Source: Tachypleus tridentatus (Eukaryota > Arthropoda > Merostomata > Xiphosura > Limulidae). Taken from it: DNA of 64,000 nucleotides. The notes under the pieces were generated by a model. That model searched no databases, had not been told where the DNA came from, and saw nothing but the letters and a program-made list of their open reading frames with translations. The position numbers and the translations under genes were made by a program. The stretch covers positions 153,695,592-153,759,591 of the forward strand of contig NC_134832.1 of NCBI RefSeq assembly GCF_004210375.1, given 5' to 3'. Below, in pieces: positions 1-11,255 of the stretch. Numbering within the stretch: the stretch's first letter is position 1; each line of letters opens with the position of its first letter.

Positions 1-1149
1 ATAGTATTCAAGGTAGAGCCAAAAAAATGTACTGCAATAAATGACTCAATCTGTTAACCTAGAAAGAACACACTCTACTGCCAAAATAACTCATCTTTAA
101 ACAGTGTTTGACTATAAATATTCAGAGTTTAAGGGTCGGCAACCCTCCAGCAGAAGATAATGGAAGTGTTCGTATTCAGAAAGTTATTGCACTTTGCCAA
201 ACTACAGCAACAATTAAGTTTCATTGACTCTTTCTAGGCCATCTATGTCGATAGAACTAGTGATAACTTCAGAAATAAAATGACTTTATGAAGCTGAAAA
301 AACAGTAGTTTTATCTTACAACATGTATGCCTACTACCGCATTTTGGACGAGCATTTAGGTTTTACTTCCTTACAATTTGAAAAATAGAATAAATTCTGG
401 CACACTACTTGGCAGCTCAGATTCTAGATACCAAAAGGAATTCAAATATCTATTCGAAATTAAAAAAAGAGAATACTAAACAGTTTTGTTTGGGAATCAA
501 CGTACCAAACACGTTTCTCTGATTTGCAGAATAGCTATTAAACAATCAAGTATTGGTTTTAAGGACAATCGCCCCTTTTGGTGATTGACAATTACATGGG
601 TGATGTCTGCACACTTTGAAATATATGGCAGTATATAATCTTGTATATAATGCCTTATCCTGGAATAAATCAAGAGAATATTTACAAATAAGACAAGTTA
701 ACAAATTAAGTTAGAAATTTTCAAATTTTTAAGTAAAAGCTTTGGAGATGTCTTTGAAAGCTTAGAGACTTTCAATATGAACGCTGTTTCTTGCTCTTTT
801 TATCCACCCAGTCGAATTGTGTGTTGTGTCTTTTTGCTTTCAATAGGTAATTGTTTTTGTCAAACTGTACCCAGTACTCGTATTTTTCCTTCAAATAATT
901 CATTTACAAAATACAGTTTCTGTTTGTTTTACCACAAAGTCATACAGTAGGCTATCTACATTCTGTCCTGTCCAGAGCGAACTTAGTTTTCAACTTAGCA
1001 TAATATTTTGTGTCGAACATCTTGTTAATGTAGTTATTATTTTCACTTCTAAGGTTATCGGCCTACTTAAGAATACCATAATGCAATGGCTTGAAGTATT
1101 TTCGTGAATAAATATCACAAACATGCAATATTATTTTATTAATTTTATA
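1..1149. other. intergenic sequence, nothing recognised
   Basis: AT-rich sequence with no convincing exon, RNA gene or repeat on either strand. Short open frames lack family resemblance and splice context. Confidence 0.5.
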
Positions 1150-1424
1150 ATTTCATTTTTTTTTAATTTCGCGCAAAGCTACTCGAGGGCTATCTGCGCT
1201 AGCCGTATCTAATTTAGCAGTGTAAGACCAGAGGGAAAGAAACTAGTCATCACCACCCACCGTCAACTATTGGGCTACTCTTTTACCAACGAATAGTGGG
1301 ATTGACTATAACATTATAACGCTCCCACGGCTGAAAGTTCGAGCATGTTTGGTGTGACGGGGATTCGAACCTGTGACCCTCAGATTACTAGTCGAATGCC
1401 CTAACCCACTGGCCATTCCGGGCC
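1150..1424 (-). mobile_element. tRNA-derived SINE, reverse orientation
   Basis: Read on the minus strand the element starts at 1424 with GGCCCGGAATGGCC. It has a tRNA-like A box (TGGCCAGTGGGTTAGGGC) and B box (GGTTCGAATCC), followed by a body with GTGGGTGGTGATGACTAG and CTAAATTAGATACGGCTAGC, and an A-rich tail near 1150-1165. A second copy of the same family lies at 55471-55747 on the plus strand. The tRNA-like head would supply an internal RNA polymerase III promoter. It is a SINE rather than a tRNA gene because the tRNA part is not cloverleaf-complete and continues into a shared body. The exact 3' end and target duplication are unclear. Confidence 0.88.
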
Positions 1425-2687
1425 TATTAGTTACGTAAGAATATACAGTTACCTCTGTCCGACTGGAAGACTACAACATAACATGTCTTGCAATTCTTAA
1501 CGTGGTTTTACAAAATATCGATTTGACGGTCTTGTAACGTGTTTATCTTGATCTTTATTGTCTGAAAGAGCTCAGTAGTAACGTTAATTTGTTTAAAAAT
1601 TCATTTTTAGTATTCGACTGTCAAGTTGTGCAGTTTTACACCAGACAGTACCCTGCAACTTTAATAAGTTTGTCAAAACGACAATATCATTTCGTTTCAC
1701 ACATTATTGGTTGGCATTATGAAAGGGCAAATCGCACATTTTCATTCTGTAGTCGATATGTATGTATAAGAGTAAATTGTAAGTTTTTTGCCAGAAATCA
1801 CGATTTAAAAAAAAGAAAAAGTTTAATATTAATTTATAAGTGAAACAGTGACCTTGGGCACGTGGGAAAAGGGAAATTTGTAGAAAAACTCAACATGTAT
1901 TTAATTTTATTTTACTTAGCATTCTAGTCCCAGTCCTGACAGTATAATATAAATTATAATGTTGTTAATGCTGTTATAGTATTAATATTAATAAGTAGGT
2001 ATGACATTCCTTTCTTGGTCACAGTAAGCTTATTTATTTGTTACCTGTTATTTTTAGCAACAGGTTTCGTCAACGTTAATATAACGATTCATCGGTTTTT
2101 GAGTTAAGAATGAAATCCTTCGTCTCGGTTAATTTTGTAACTTAGTAAGTGTAACACTTTAAAGAAATGAAATTTTGTTATTCGCTTGCATTTTTAATAA
2201 ATTTTATCAGTTTTAACCTTCTTGTATAAACGTAAGAAAATGAATACATCTACAATATTGGAGTGTTGCATATTTTGTTATGGAAAAGGTTTTTTTGCTA
2301 TGCTACAAAGAATTAGTGTCACTTGTTACGTTTTTTGTTGTTATGAATGTAGGTTAGATTACATTACTCTAAGCCCAGGACATAGATAAAAATATTGATG
2401 TATCTACTGCAAAAATTATCTTTGTTTAGTTTCTCCTTATATTTTAATAGTCTAAGAGCATAAGTACTGAAAAATATATAAAAGTTTTTATTAAACATGA
2501 TTTTATGATTGCTGTACTGCGATTTGTAATCAAAAGTGTAAAGTTTTCTGAATTATTACTTTTAGAACCTGCTGTTGTTATAGTGGTACTACCACTATCT
2601 CATGTGCACCAGTAGACCATTTAATTTAGGTTATATCAATTTCTAAAAGATAGGCTCAAGCATAAATGTCACTTTTTAACAGGTAAA
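1425..2687. other. upstream region of TMEM242
   Basis: This stretch precedes the TMEM242 start codon and must contain at least part of its 5' UTR and promoter, but no core promoter motif stands out. A cag/gt string just before the ATG (AACAG at 2678-2682) resembles a 3' splice site, so the first coding exon may be preceded by a noncoding exon. Confidence 0.35.
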
Positions 2688-2721
2688 ATGGAGAGTAACA
2701 AGAAGAAAGAAAAAATTCTAG
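2688..2721 (+). CDS. TMEM242: TMEM242 exon 1 (start codon)
   Basis: The ATG lies in aaaATGG context. The exon encodes eleven residues rich in Lys plus one base, then a perfect donor (G/GTAAGT). It is the only Met that gives an in-phase join to exon 2, and the resulting N-terminus aligns with the short polar N-terminus of the family just ahead of the first membrane helix. Confidence 0.8.
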
Positions 2722-5700
2722 GTAAGTACCTTATGTGATATATGGATGAAGTACATAATATAATGATCATGTGGGAGTAAACTTAATAACAAATAAACTG
2801 AAACCGTTTTCTACTTGTATTCATAGAGCAAAAACTAGTCAAGTCACACATAGTATTCAAAATCTCTTATCTAAGTTAATGACATTTTACGGCAGGTATG
2901 TTTCAAGTCACCAGGTCTTAATTTTATACAGTTTGTATAACAGTAACTTAGGATGTACATTTTTACATGTATTTTATCTTATGAAAATTGAAGAATTACT
3001 ATTGAGATAAAACAAAAGTGAGCTCATTATGTGTATAATCCTTTTGTTGTTAAACTTTCTCAAGTGGAAATTTTTGTCTGACTGAGAGTTAAGGTCCTAA
3101 AAAAAAGATTCTTTGTTGTGTGTTTTTTTTCTTCTTTGTTACAAAATTTTTTTGCATGAAAAGCCTTGAGTATTAGTTGTTTGTACAGGTATAAGTTAAT
3201 GTTGGAAGTAATGTGGGAGATTGGGGTAAACTAAGAGACTTGCAGGCACACAATTCTCTCATTTTTGTTATTGGTGAGGGGATTGCTGTTATGGCTGTAT
3301 AAAGTATTTGAAGTATGGATAACAACTTCACAAATTAGTTGTTGTTATACTTGTTAAAGAACAACATGGTTAGCTGTCTGCACCCATCATAGGGTCATAA
3401 ATAAATGCAATACAATTCAATACTATTTATTAATCATAGTTTGAACAATACACAAACAATGGGTAGAATCAAAAGTACTAATTCTGTTGTTTACTTGTAA
3501 AGTAATGAAAACTTTTATTTTTTGTTAAATCGTAGAGTAAATAATTTCAGAAATACGAGTTGTTAAAAAATGTTAACTGAAAATTATAAAATAAGTACAT
3601 ATGAATAGAATAAATCCATTGTTGGCACACTGAGAAAGTTGCAAACATGTTTTTTAAATATTTTATTCAGGTTGTTGGATAACGTTTATTATTCAGTTGT
3701 TATTTGGAGGGCCTTTTAATCCATGAGCTCTCCCCTACAAAATCTGGTTATGATTGTTAAACTGATGAAGTGATAAGTCTGGATTTCTAATATTAACATG
3801 ATACTAGGTATAAATTCAAGTTGGGTACTTTAGTTTTTGTAGAATCAAATTTTAGCTTAAATAACAATTGAACAGCAGAGATGCCTAAATCTGCTTTGCA
3901 TACAAGTTAATGATATGCCTCATTTGTTTTTTTAGGAGGTTACAGTCACCATTAGCTTTAGTTATTTTCACATTTCAACATATTTAAAGTAACTTGTATG
4001 CTTCATGGTTGAGTACACTTATGTTAAAAAATTAGAGTGAAGAATGGTTATATCATTATGGAAGGATTGTTTTATCTGATATTCTATTGAAAACAAAATA
4101 CAATTTTAAAATTTGATGATAATTTAACAAATCACAATTTTTCTGATATTTATTGAAATCCTGTTATGATTTTTTGATTAACTGGTGATTGTGTTGTATG
4201 ATGGAGTTTTGTAAAGGTCCGTGTACTCAACATCGTGATTACATACAATCACGATGTATAACATTTATTATTTAGTTGATTCTTATTTTGAGTGTTTTAT
4301 CATAAACAAGTGTGAAAAGTGTATGATGTAATAAACTAATGACTTTTTAATAGTAACTTTTATTGTGTCAGTAGTGAAATATATTGATCATACTAACTTC
4401 TGTTATTAATTCGCATGATTTTACCATGTATATTCATACTTTTCATGTAATACTTCTCATATTAATATTCTATCTGATAAGCATGACATATCAAGAACAT
4501 AGCCATATTCACCATATAATATAGTTATAAAACTGACAGTTAAAATTAGGACTTTTATTTAATATTTATCCTAAATTTCACACTTACATGTGCAGTTATG
4601 TGTGAAGCTAGTTATCAATTTAGACTGTTGGGACTGAGACACGATTTAAGAGTTACTGAGCCTATTAAAGATATTTTGATAACATGGTAATCTTGGTTAT
4701 CCAGAGCATTTCCTCTGAAAATTTATTGTTAGAACAAAGAATGATTTAAAGTGTTTGACTTCATGTTATTTCTTCACCATCTTTTGAAGTTATTCTGTTA
4801 GTTGTTACAAATTTGTGGTTTTGTATAATATTAGCACTATCTTTCTAATTTACTAGACTTACATTTCTGCAAGTTCTTGTCGAGAAGATTTATTAGTGAC
4901 AAAAAAGTCATGAAAATAGGTGGGATAAACATACCATTAAATTGTAAATGTGGTAATAAAGTTAAATATAAAAGCTGTCACAATTAATACTGTTGTAAAA
5001 TTATGTTAGTACAAGGTTCAACTTCAGAACTGTCACACAAAAGGTAGTTAAATGTTTATCTTATTATTAACAGGCAAATTCCATAAGGAGCAGTAATAGT
5101 ACTACTAAATTATAATTTAGACATTTAAAAAACTGCTTAACAATACAATTAACACAATAAACATAGTTAAGTTGTGACCATGCTAATAATCAAAGCTTTG
5201 AAAATGCATGTGAAATTGACTAATAAACCTCAAGTTCGTCAAGTCTATACTTTTAACAAAATATTTCTCGCTCACTATATTTCAGTACAGTAATTTTGTT
5301 TTTAATATTAAAAAACAAAAGAAAATGCACGTTCCTGTAATACTATTGTAAATTCTGACATAAACCCTATCTGAATATATTCATAAAATCGTGCTGTACA
5401 ACATCAAATCTGATAACATTTCAGTCTTCCACAGATTGGTAATAAATGTATTTTTTAAATCAAAACTGTGTTGGAATTTCAGAAATGTGTGTATGGAGTA
5501 CACAAAGGGGAGATAAGTGATGACATTAAACATGGTGAATTGAACTTTTAAAAAACTCATCTAAATTTTGTTATTCTATTCTTGATAAGTTTCTTAGAAA
5601 TTTTAATTTTGTCAGTTGATCCATAATGGAGAGGAATTTTAAACAGTTGAAGCTGTAACTGATAGCATCTGTTAAGTTTAGATCTACTATAAATGTCAGT

Positions 5701-8700
5701 GAAATATCCTTTTGAATTGTACACTTCCAATTCATTCACTTCTCTCCACTTTGACTATAAAGATTTTCCACCAGGAATATTAAAAAAAAACACAAAAAAA
5801 CACACCATTTTCTTTGTTAATATTTGTATTTTTACAAGTATAATTTTAGTTTTGCTGCTGGTCTTGATAAATGGTTAACATTATTTATACTGTGAATATA
5901 AGTATTTATCACTTACCACCCATAGCTACAAACATACACTCCACAATTTGATCAGACAAGAATAGCACAAGAATTGATAGTTGGTTCTGTTTACTAGCTG
6001 CCTTCCTTCTTACGTGCAACCGTAAATTTAGCAATGGCTTTGGATAGCTTTGCACAAACTTCTGAAACAGAATGAGTATACACTGGTGGAACTCAAACTG
6101 GCCCTTCACCGGTCTGGCAGTACATCAGTTGGACCTGATGATGTACACTATGACATGCTGCACCATCTATCTCCTGCTTCTCTTGCTATTCTTCTGATTG
6201 TTTTCACCCTAATCTGGCAGAAGAATGTTTTTCCTGATGCCAGGCTATTGTCCTGCCTTTCTCCAAGCCTGGGAAGGATCCCAAGATTCTTTCAAACTAC
6301 CATCCAATTGCTTTGAGTTCTCTAAGACCTTAGAGAGGATGGTTAATGCTTGTCTTGTTTGGTTCGTCAAATCAAACAACCTCTTCTTGTCCATCCAGTG
6401 TGGGTTCCGATGACATTGCTCTACCATGGACCACCTGATTCACTTAAAATGTCAATCAGAGAAGTTTTTTTCAAACGACAACATCTTGTATCAGTATTCT
6501 TTGACATTGAGAAGGCTTATGATACAACATGGAGGTATGGCATTTTGTGAGACCTTCATATATATGGGTTACATAGCCATTTGCACATGTTTATTAAAAT
6601 TTTTAATGGACAGGAGATTCCGAGTTTGTGTGGGTTTGACACTTTCTCATTCTTTCCTACAGGAACTTGGAGTCTCTTAGTGCTGTGTTTTGAGTGTTGC
6701 ACTTTTCAGTACAAAAATTAATAACATCACTGAACAACTCCCTCTCACTGTTGCAAACAGGCTCTATGTCGACGACTTTCACATCTCGTGTCAGTTGTCA
6801 AACGATGGGTACATTGAGTGGCAGCTACAGAGTGCCCTCAATTGCTTACCGACAGGGACCACAGAAACAGCTTTACTTTCTCTTTCTCTAAAACCGTTTG
6901 CATGCACTTTTGCTGCCAATGGGGTATTCACCCTGATCCTGAACTCCATATTGGTGAAGTTGCACTGCCTGTGAACTCTGAGACAAAGTTCTTTGGGCTT
7001 ATCTTTGACCGTAAGCTAACCTTTATACTACACATCAAGCAGCTACGGGTCAAATGTACAAGAGCACTGAACATTTTCTGTGTCCTCTCTTCCACCACGT
7101 GGGGAGTAGATTAACGTTTTATGCTAAAGATATGACATGCTCTTATTCGATTGAAACTGTACTATGGATCACTGGTCTATGGCTCTGCCAATCTATTGGC
7201 CTTAAAGATTCTAGACCCTGTTCATCATCAAGGACTTTGGTTCTCCACTGGGGCTTTCTGGACTTCCTCAGTTCAGAGATTATACATAGTCTCATGAACC
7301 TTTTTTGCACCTCTGCCATTTGCAACTGCCTTTACTATATGCTTCAAAACTTCGTTCCTTACCAAAGCATCCCACCTGGGGTTGTGTTTTCCTTCCTCGA
7401 TGGGCTATGCTTTTTCAGACCAGATGGTCTGCCATTGCTCCTTTTGGCCTTCGTAACCAGGTGCAGTTAGATGAATTGGGTCTGTCCTTGGATAACATTG
7501 CTGTATCCACTGGTCAGCCCATCTCACCATGGCTTCTTACAGTCCTCAATTGTGACCTATCTTTAAGTCATCTGAGAAAAGTAGACACTCCTGATTGGAA
7601 ATACTGTATGCTATTTGCTGAACATCTTTAGAACCATCCTTCCATTTTTATTTATACAGATGGTTTGAAATTGGGTGACTGTGTGGGCTCTGCCATGGTT
7701 TGTTGTGTTTTGTTGGTTGCACTCAGAATTCTCTTTACAGGTTGTGTTCACTGCTGAACTGTACACCACTTCTCATGCTCTGAATTACATAGAAGCTAAG
7801 CAGCACTCAAACTGCACTATTTATACTGATTTGCTTAGTTCTCTACTGACCCTGGAATCACTTCACATTGTTTCACACCCTGTTCTTGCCAATATTCAAA
7901 ACCATCTGGCTCATTTCTCTTTAACATCTGCTTCTATCCAGATTTTCTGGATACCAGGCCACTTTGGTATTAGGTGGGAACAAGCTCACCAAAACTGCAG
8001 CTAAATCTATCTGCTCTGGCATTATCACTGCTGTGCCTGTCCCATACATGGACAATGGTCCTATATTACAACTTGTATATGTGGCTCCCTTTTAGGTCAC
8101 AGTTCATCTAGTTCAATTTGAAATTATAAACTGACTGTAACATTAAGTAACTTTGAAACCAGGACTGGAAAGGCCAACTTCAGGTGACTGATGGTGGTTC
8201 TTGTCCCTACCTGTTAGTCTTCCTGGCGAGTTATGATTATTACTGTCATGCTACAGAAAGACCTTTACAACTTGAATTTACTGTAGTTTTTCTCTTAACG
8301 TTGTAGACTAGATGTAAACATTGGTTTTATGCTATCTATGTTTTTTTAAACTTTGTTTTGTTTTACCTTAATTTACTTTTATGAATTTTACTAAATTTAC
8401 TTTTAACTTTTTACACGACATTGGGCACAGATAGCCTAGCTGTTTTATGCTATAAAACACTAAATCAACTAACCAACCAACCAACCAACCAGAATGAGCA
8501 AACCAACATTAAATGTGCAAAGTCTTGCACTTCATGTATTGTTTAAATATCATTTTGAAATTTATGTATCTAATGTGAAATATCTCATTTTATAATAATT
8601 CTTATTGTAAATAAGTGGTACAAAATATATTTCCTGAACTTGCAGCTAAACTAAAGTGCATGCATAATTACAAGAAACAAATGTAATTTTGTTTTTGAAA

Positions 8701-11255
8701 TGTACTTCTTTTTGTCACAGGACAGTTGGACATAATAGCTGCACAATTTGCTCTCGTAAATGGTAAACATTGTTAATTTTGGACTGAAATTTTAGTCTTG
8801 TGAAAACTGCTAATTTTCCACAGGTATCCTTGAAAAACTTTATGAAAAATGTTAATTTTTTATTATTTGAATTTTACATTTCTTATCCTCAAATAATTTT
8901 AGGTGGAGCTTTTTTGGCAGGCGTGGCAGGTGCCTCCTTAGTGTTTGGGTTTGGAATGACTTTGGCCATGGCTAAAAGAAAAGATCCAACATTTTTCACA
9001 AAAGTAAATTTTTATACAATTTATACAAACCTTTTTGATATTGTTGTAATGTGTGATATCGTTGAGCAGAGTCTTTTGAATAATTTCCCAAACTGTTCAT
9101 TTCATGATAAATTATTTTTTCCATAGTGTTTGCTGAAAGCTATATTCACTAATTGTATACCTAAGTTCACAAACATTTGAACATAAATTCTTAGTCTAAT
9201 GGTATGCCTGACTTTCCAAATACAAAATTTAATTACAACAGCCAGTTGAGTAGCTGACTAATGATTTTATTAATTAATGGGACTTGTTGTAGTGGCTTGA
9301 TTAATTAATTTGGCTAGTAAAATTTCATTTTACCGCACAATATACATGTATGTTGTATTAACAACCGATGGCTGCTGTAGATATCTTTTTACAAGTTATC
9401 GTTATGTTGTTAGCGTTAGTAAAACGAGTCTTTTAGAATTTCCCTTGTTTTGGTAAAACAATTATTAAAGGTCCTTGAAGTGTGTTTTAACATGATTTAC
9501 AGTAAAGTGCTTTTTTTTTTTTTTACTTTTTTTCTGCTGGCATAATTTTGGCAATGAGTGTACCTCAACATGTATATACATTAGATGCTAGCTGCTTGGC
9601 TGAATATTACATGTAATTCTTGTTTGATCTTAGTTTTAACATTTTCCGTGTATTTATTATGCCAACCAATACATTTGTTATATGCAAGTTTCAGATTTGT
9701 AAAATTACTTTTAAAATGTGCTTGATTACTTGTTACACCTTAAAAAGGTCCTAAAGAAATCACTTGATTTTGATACTTGTATGTAATTATATGATTATTC
9801 ATTTAGGGTTTTGCTTATTGGAATTTAAGCCCAACTGTTTATGATCTCATATTCTGTAACAAAATCTGCGTGATTGTAGATATTTCAAAATTTTGTTCTG
9901 TGTAAAACTGCCAGAAGTATAAGAACTTTTTTTTTTGTATTATCAATTTGTTTTTATTTTTTTACCTTTTGAGTCTTATGAATATTATTGACAAGGTTGT
10001 ATTCTTAACTCTGCAGTTTATTCTTATTTTTAGGGCCTTGTTGGAAGCAAGGAAGTGCCAGAGAGTGGAGGAAGCTTGGCTGTTCGTGCTTTAGGCTGGG
10101 GTACCTTGTATGCTGTATGTGGCTTTGGACTTTTCTGTTTTGGTGTATGGAAGTCTTTAGGTGTACAGAATGTAAGCTGAATGTGAATATAGATGTGATC
10201 TTTATTTAATATTAATGTTTAACAAAAACAACCACCAGCTTGTAAATCATTAAATGTGCACTGACAACCATATTATTAGAATGTGGCCCAGTATGCAACA
10301 TTTCTGTTCTTGGAAATTGAAACAGTTGGTCATTAAAATAAATATATATGTATAATTCGCTATTAACAAATAGTATGCCATGGAACCTTGTAAAAACTGT
10401 AATGTTGTTTGGAGTAATAATTCTAAGAACTTAAGTGAATATAATTAATATGATGACCCCCACACTGCTGGTGCCTATCAGGTCAGCTTAAATGCAGCAC
10501 AGTGATCAAGATGTCATGTCATCTTTTATTTGAACACCGTGTTTCAGTGTGAATTACCTTAAGTTGGCTTGCTATCATTATTCTCCGTTATATTTAAGCC
10601 TTGTATATTGGAATGAGCATTGTGATTTTATCAACATCAAATTACTTTTATTTTAAACAAAAAATTGATTGTTTTATATAATTTTTTACTTTACCCATCA
10701 TTCAGAAGAACTGGCAAACAAACAAGTTAGTCTAATTTCTTTTCTAATATCTTAAAATGATTCAAGTGACCACAGCATCAATGGTAGAAGGCTACGTTGG
10801 TAATTATAAAAACTTGTGCATAGTGAAAAGTCTGTTGTGCTTAAATCAGGGTTGTCATGCTTCTAGTCGCCATCAGAGAATGGTTGTGATTTACAAATAT
10901 GCACAGAGTTCTAATTAATAGCTTATAATTTTAACTTAATGCCAAACATACCTGCCTGTTATTCCATGGATGTCATATTTTTTTCTATAATTTGAAATTT
11001 TATCTCTTGTAATTTTGCATTAAATAAAAAAGTTTGTTGCTAAAAGCAGTTCCTCCTCATGAAACCTAATGGATCTGTTTAACTACTATTAATAATTTGT
11101 TTTTAATATTAGTTGAAAGAGTTTCGTCAGAAGATGGGAGAAATGCTTCCTCAAATCCCCCGAAGAAAGAACCTCAAGGGAGGACAGAGTTTGAAAACCT
11201 TCGTGAACTTTTAAACTATGTCATTGAAGAGAGTGAAAAGGGTAAACGGTCCTAA
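2688..11255 (+). CDS. TMEM242: TMEM242, mitochondrial inner-membrane protein (4 exons, last exon frameshifted)
   Basis: Exons 2688-2721, 8903-9003, 10034-10171 and 11113-11255 splice with GT/AG borders in matching phases (1, 0, 0). The product begins MESNKKKEKILGGAFLAGVA and has the family signature ESGGSLAVRALGWGTLYA, with two hydrophobic segments at about residues 12-34 and 68-87. Known for the family: TMEM242 sits in the mitochondrial inner membrane and, with TMEM70, helps build the ATP synthase c-ring. The sequence as given stops at 11214 (124 residues). However, after a run of five C (11157-11161) the conserved-looking C-terminus continues in the next frame to TAA at 11253-11255, which would give about 138 residues, close to the 141 of the human protein. 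A one-base assembly or sequencing deletion, or a real broken allele, explains this. Intron 1 (6.2 kb) holds a LINE insertion. Identity is firm; the allele's state is not. Confidence 0.9.
2722..6068. other. TMEM242 intron 1, left part
   Basis: AT-rich intron sequence with no recognisable coding or mobile element apart from the small hairpin at 4230-4257. The short open frames here show no family resemblance. Confidence 0.5.
4230..4257. repeat. small perfect inverted repeat (11-bp arms, 6-bp loop)
   Basis: ACATCGTGATT (4230-4240) and its exact complement (4247-4257) flank the loop ACATAC, inside TMEM242 intron 1. This is a hairpin with no further context; it could be a remnant of a mobile-element end or chance. 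Confidence 0.6.
6069..6076. repeat. target-site duplication of LINE, left copy
   Basis: AGAATGAG immediately before the first LINE-derived bases; it matches 8491-8498. Confidence 0.75.
6077..8490 (+). mobile_element. 5'-truncated Jockey/I-type LINE (RT + RNase H), decayed
   Basis: A non-LTR retrotransposon fragment read in broken frames. It begins inside the reverse transcriptase ([20 protein letters not shown] at about 6077), with [17 protein letters not shown] near 6499-6550 and LYVDDFHIS, the YxDD catalytic box, near 6760-6790. A C-terminal RNase H follows (IYTDG near 7655, FTAELY near 7748, IYTD near 7820, FWIPGHFGI near 7946), then a 3' UTR ending in an (AACC)n tail. It is flanked by AGAATGAG at 6069-6076 and 8491-8498, an 8-bp target duplication, showing a complete 5'-truncated insertion into TMEM242 intron 1. 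Several frameshifts and stops make it inactive. It is the same family as the minus-strand copy at 28588-34530. The clade (I, LOA or Jockey) is uncertain. Confidence 0.9.
8464..8490 (+). repeat. LINE 3' tail, (AACC)n microsatellite
   Basis: Five to six AACC units end the LINE. A tandem short-repeat tail in place of poly(A) is typical of several non-LTR clades. Confidence 0.85.
8491..8498. repeat. target-site duplication of LINE, right copy
   Basis: AGAATGAG immediately after the AACC tail, identical to 6069-6076. Confidence 0.75.
8903..9003 (+). CDS. TMEM242: TMEM242 exon 2 (first membrane helix)
   Basis: Acceptor TTTTAG at 8897-8902 and donor AAA/GTAAAT. The exon encodes GAFLAGVAGASLVFGFGM, a glycine-rich membrane helix, then the conserved AKRKDPTFFTK loop. 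Phase 1 in, phase 0 out. Confidence 0.92.
9004..10033. other. TMEM242 intron 2
   Basis: AT-rich intron with a poly-T run near 9511-9524 and no recognisable element. Confidence 0.6.
10034..10171 (+). CDS. TMEM242: TMEM242 exon 3 (conserved core and second helix)
   Basis: Acceptor TTTTTAG and donor AAT/GTAAGC. It encodes 46 residues including PESGGSLAVRALGWGTLY, the most conserved stretch of the family, and the second hydrophobic segment (YAVCGFGLFCFGVW). Phase 0 on both sides. Confidence 0.95.
10172..11112. other. TMEM242 intron 3
   Basis: AT-rich intron ending in TTTTAATATTAG; nothing else recognised. Confidence 0.6.
11113..11255 (+). CDS. TMEM242: TMEM242 exon 4 with one-base frameshift
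   Basis: Begins in phase 0 with LKEFRQKMGEMLPQIP, matching the family's post-helix segment. At the five-C run (11157-11161) the conserved-looking frame jumps: downstream, the +1 frame reads GRTEFENLRELLNYVIEESE and ends at TAA 11253-11255, while the given frame ends at TAA 11212-11214 with an unconserved tail. One extra C would restore a single open frame. Confidence 0.85.
11157..11161 (+). other. TMEM242: C5 homopolymer at the TMEM242 frameshift
   Basis: Five C between ATC and GAAG. Frame before and after this run differs by one base, so this is the most economical place for the indel. Confidence 0.75.

Noticed and set aside
1350-1424. tRNA gene
   Set aside because: The A and B boxes belong to a SINE head: the sequence continues into the same body as the copy at 55471-55747, and the tRNA fold is not intact.
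1589-1843. 84-codon open frame upstream of TMEM242
   Set aside because: No family resemblance, and composition like the surrounding noncoding DNA.
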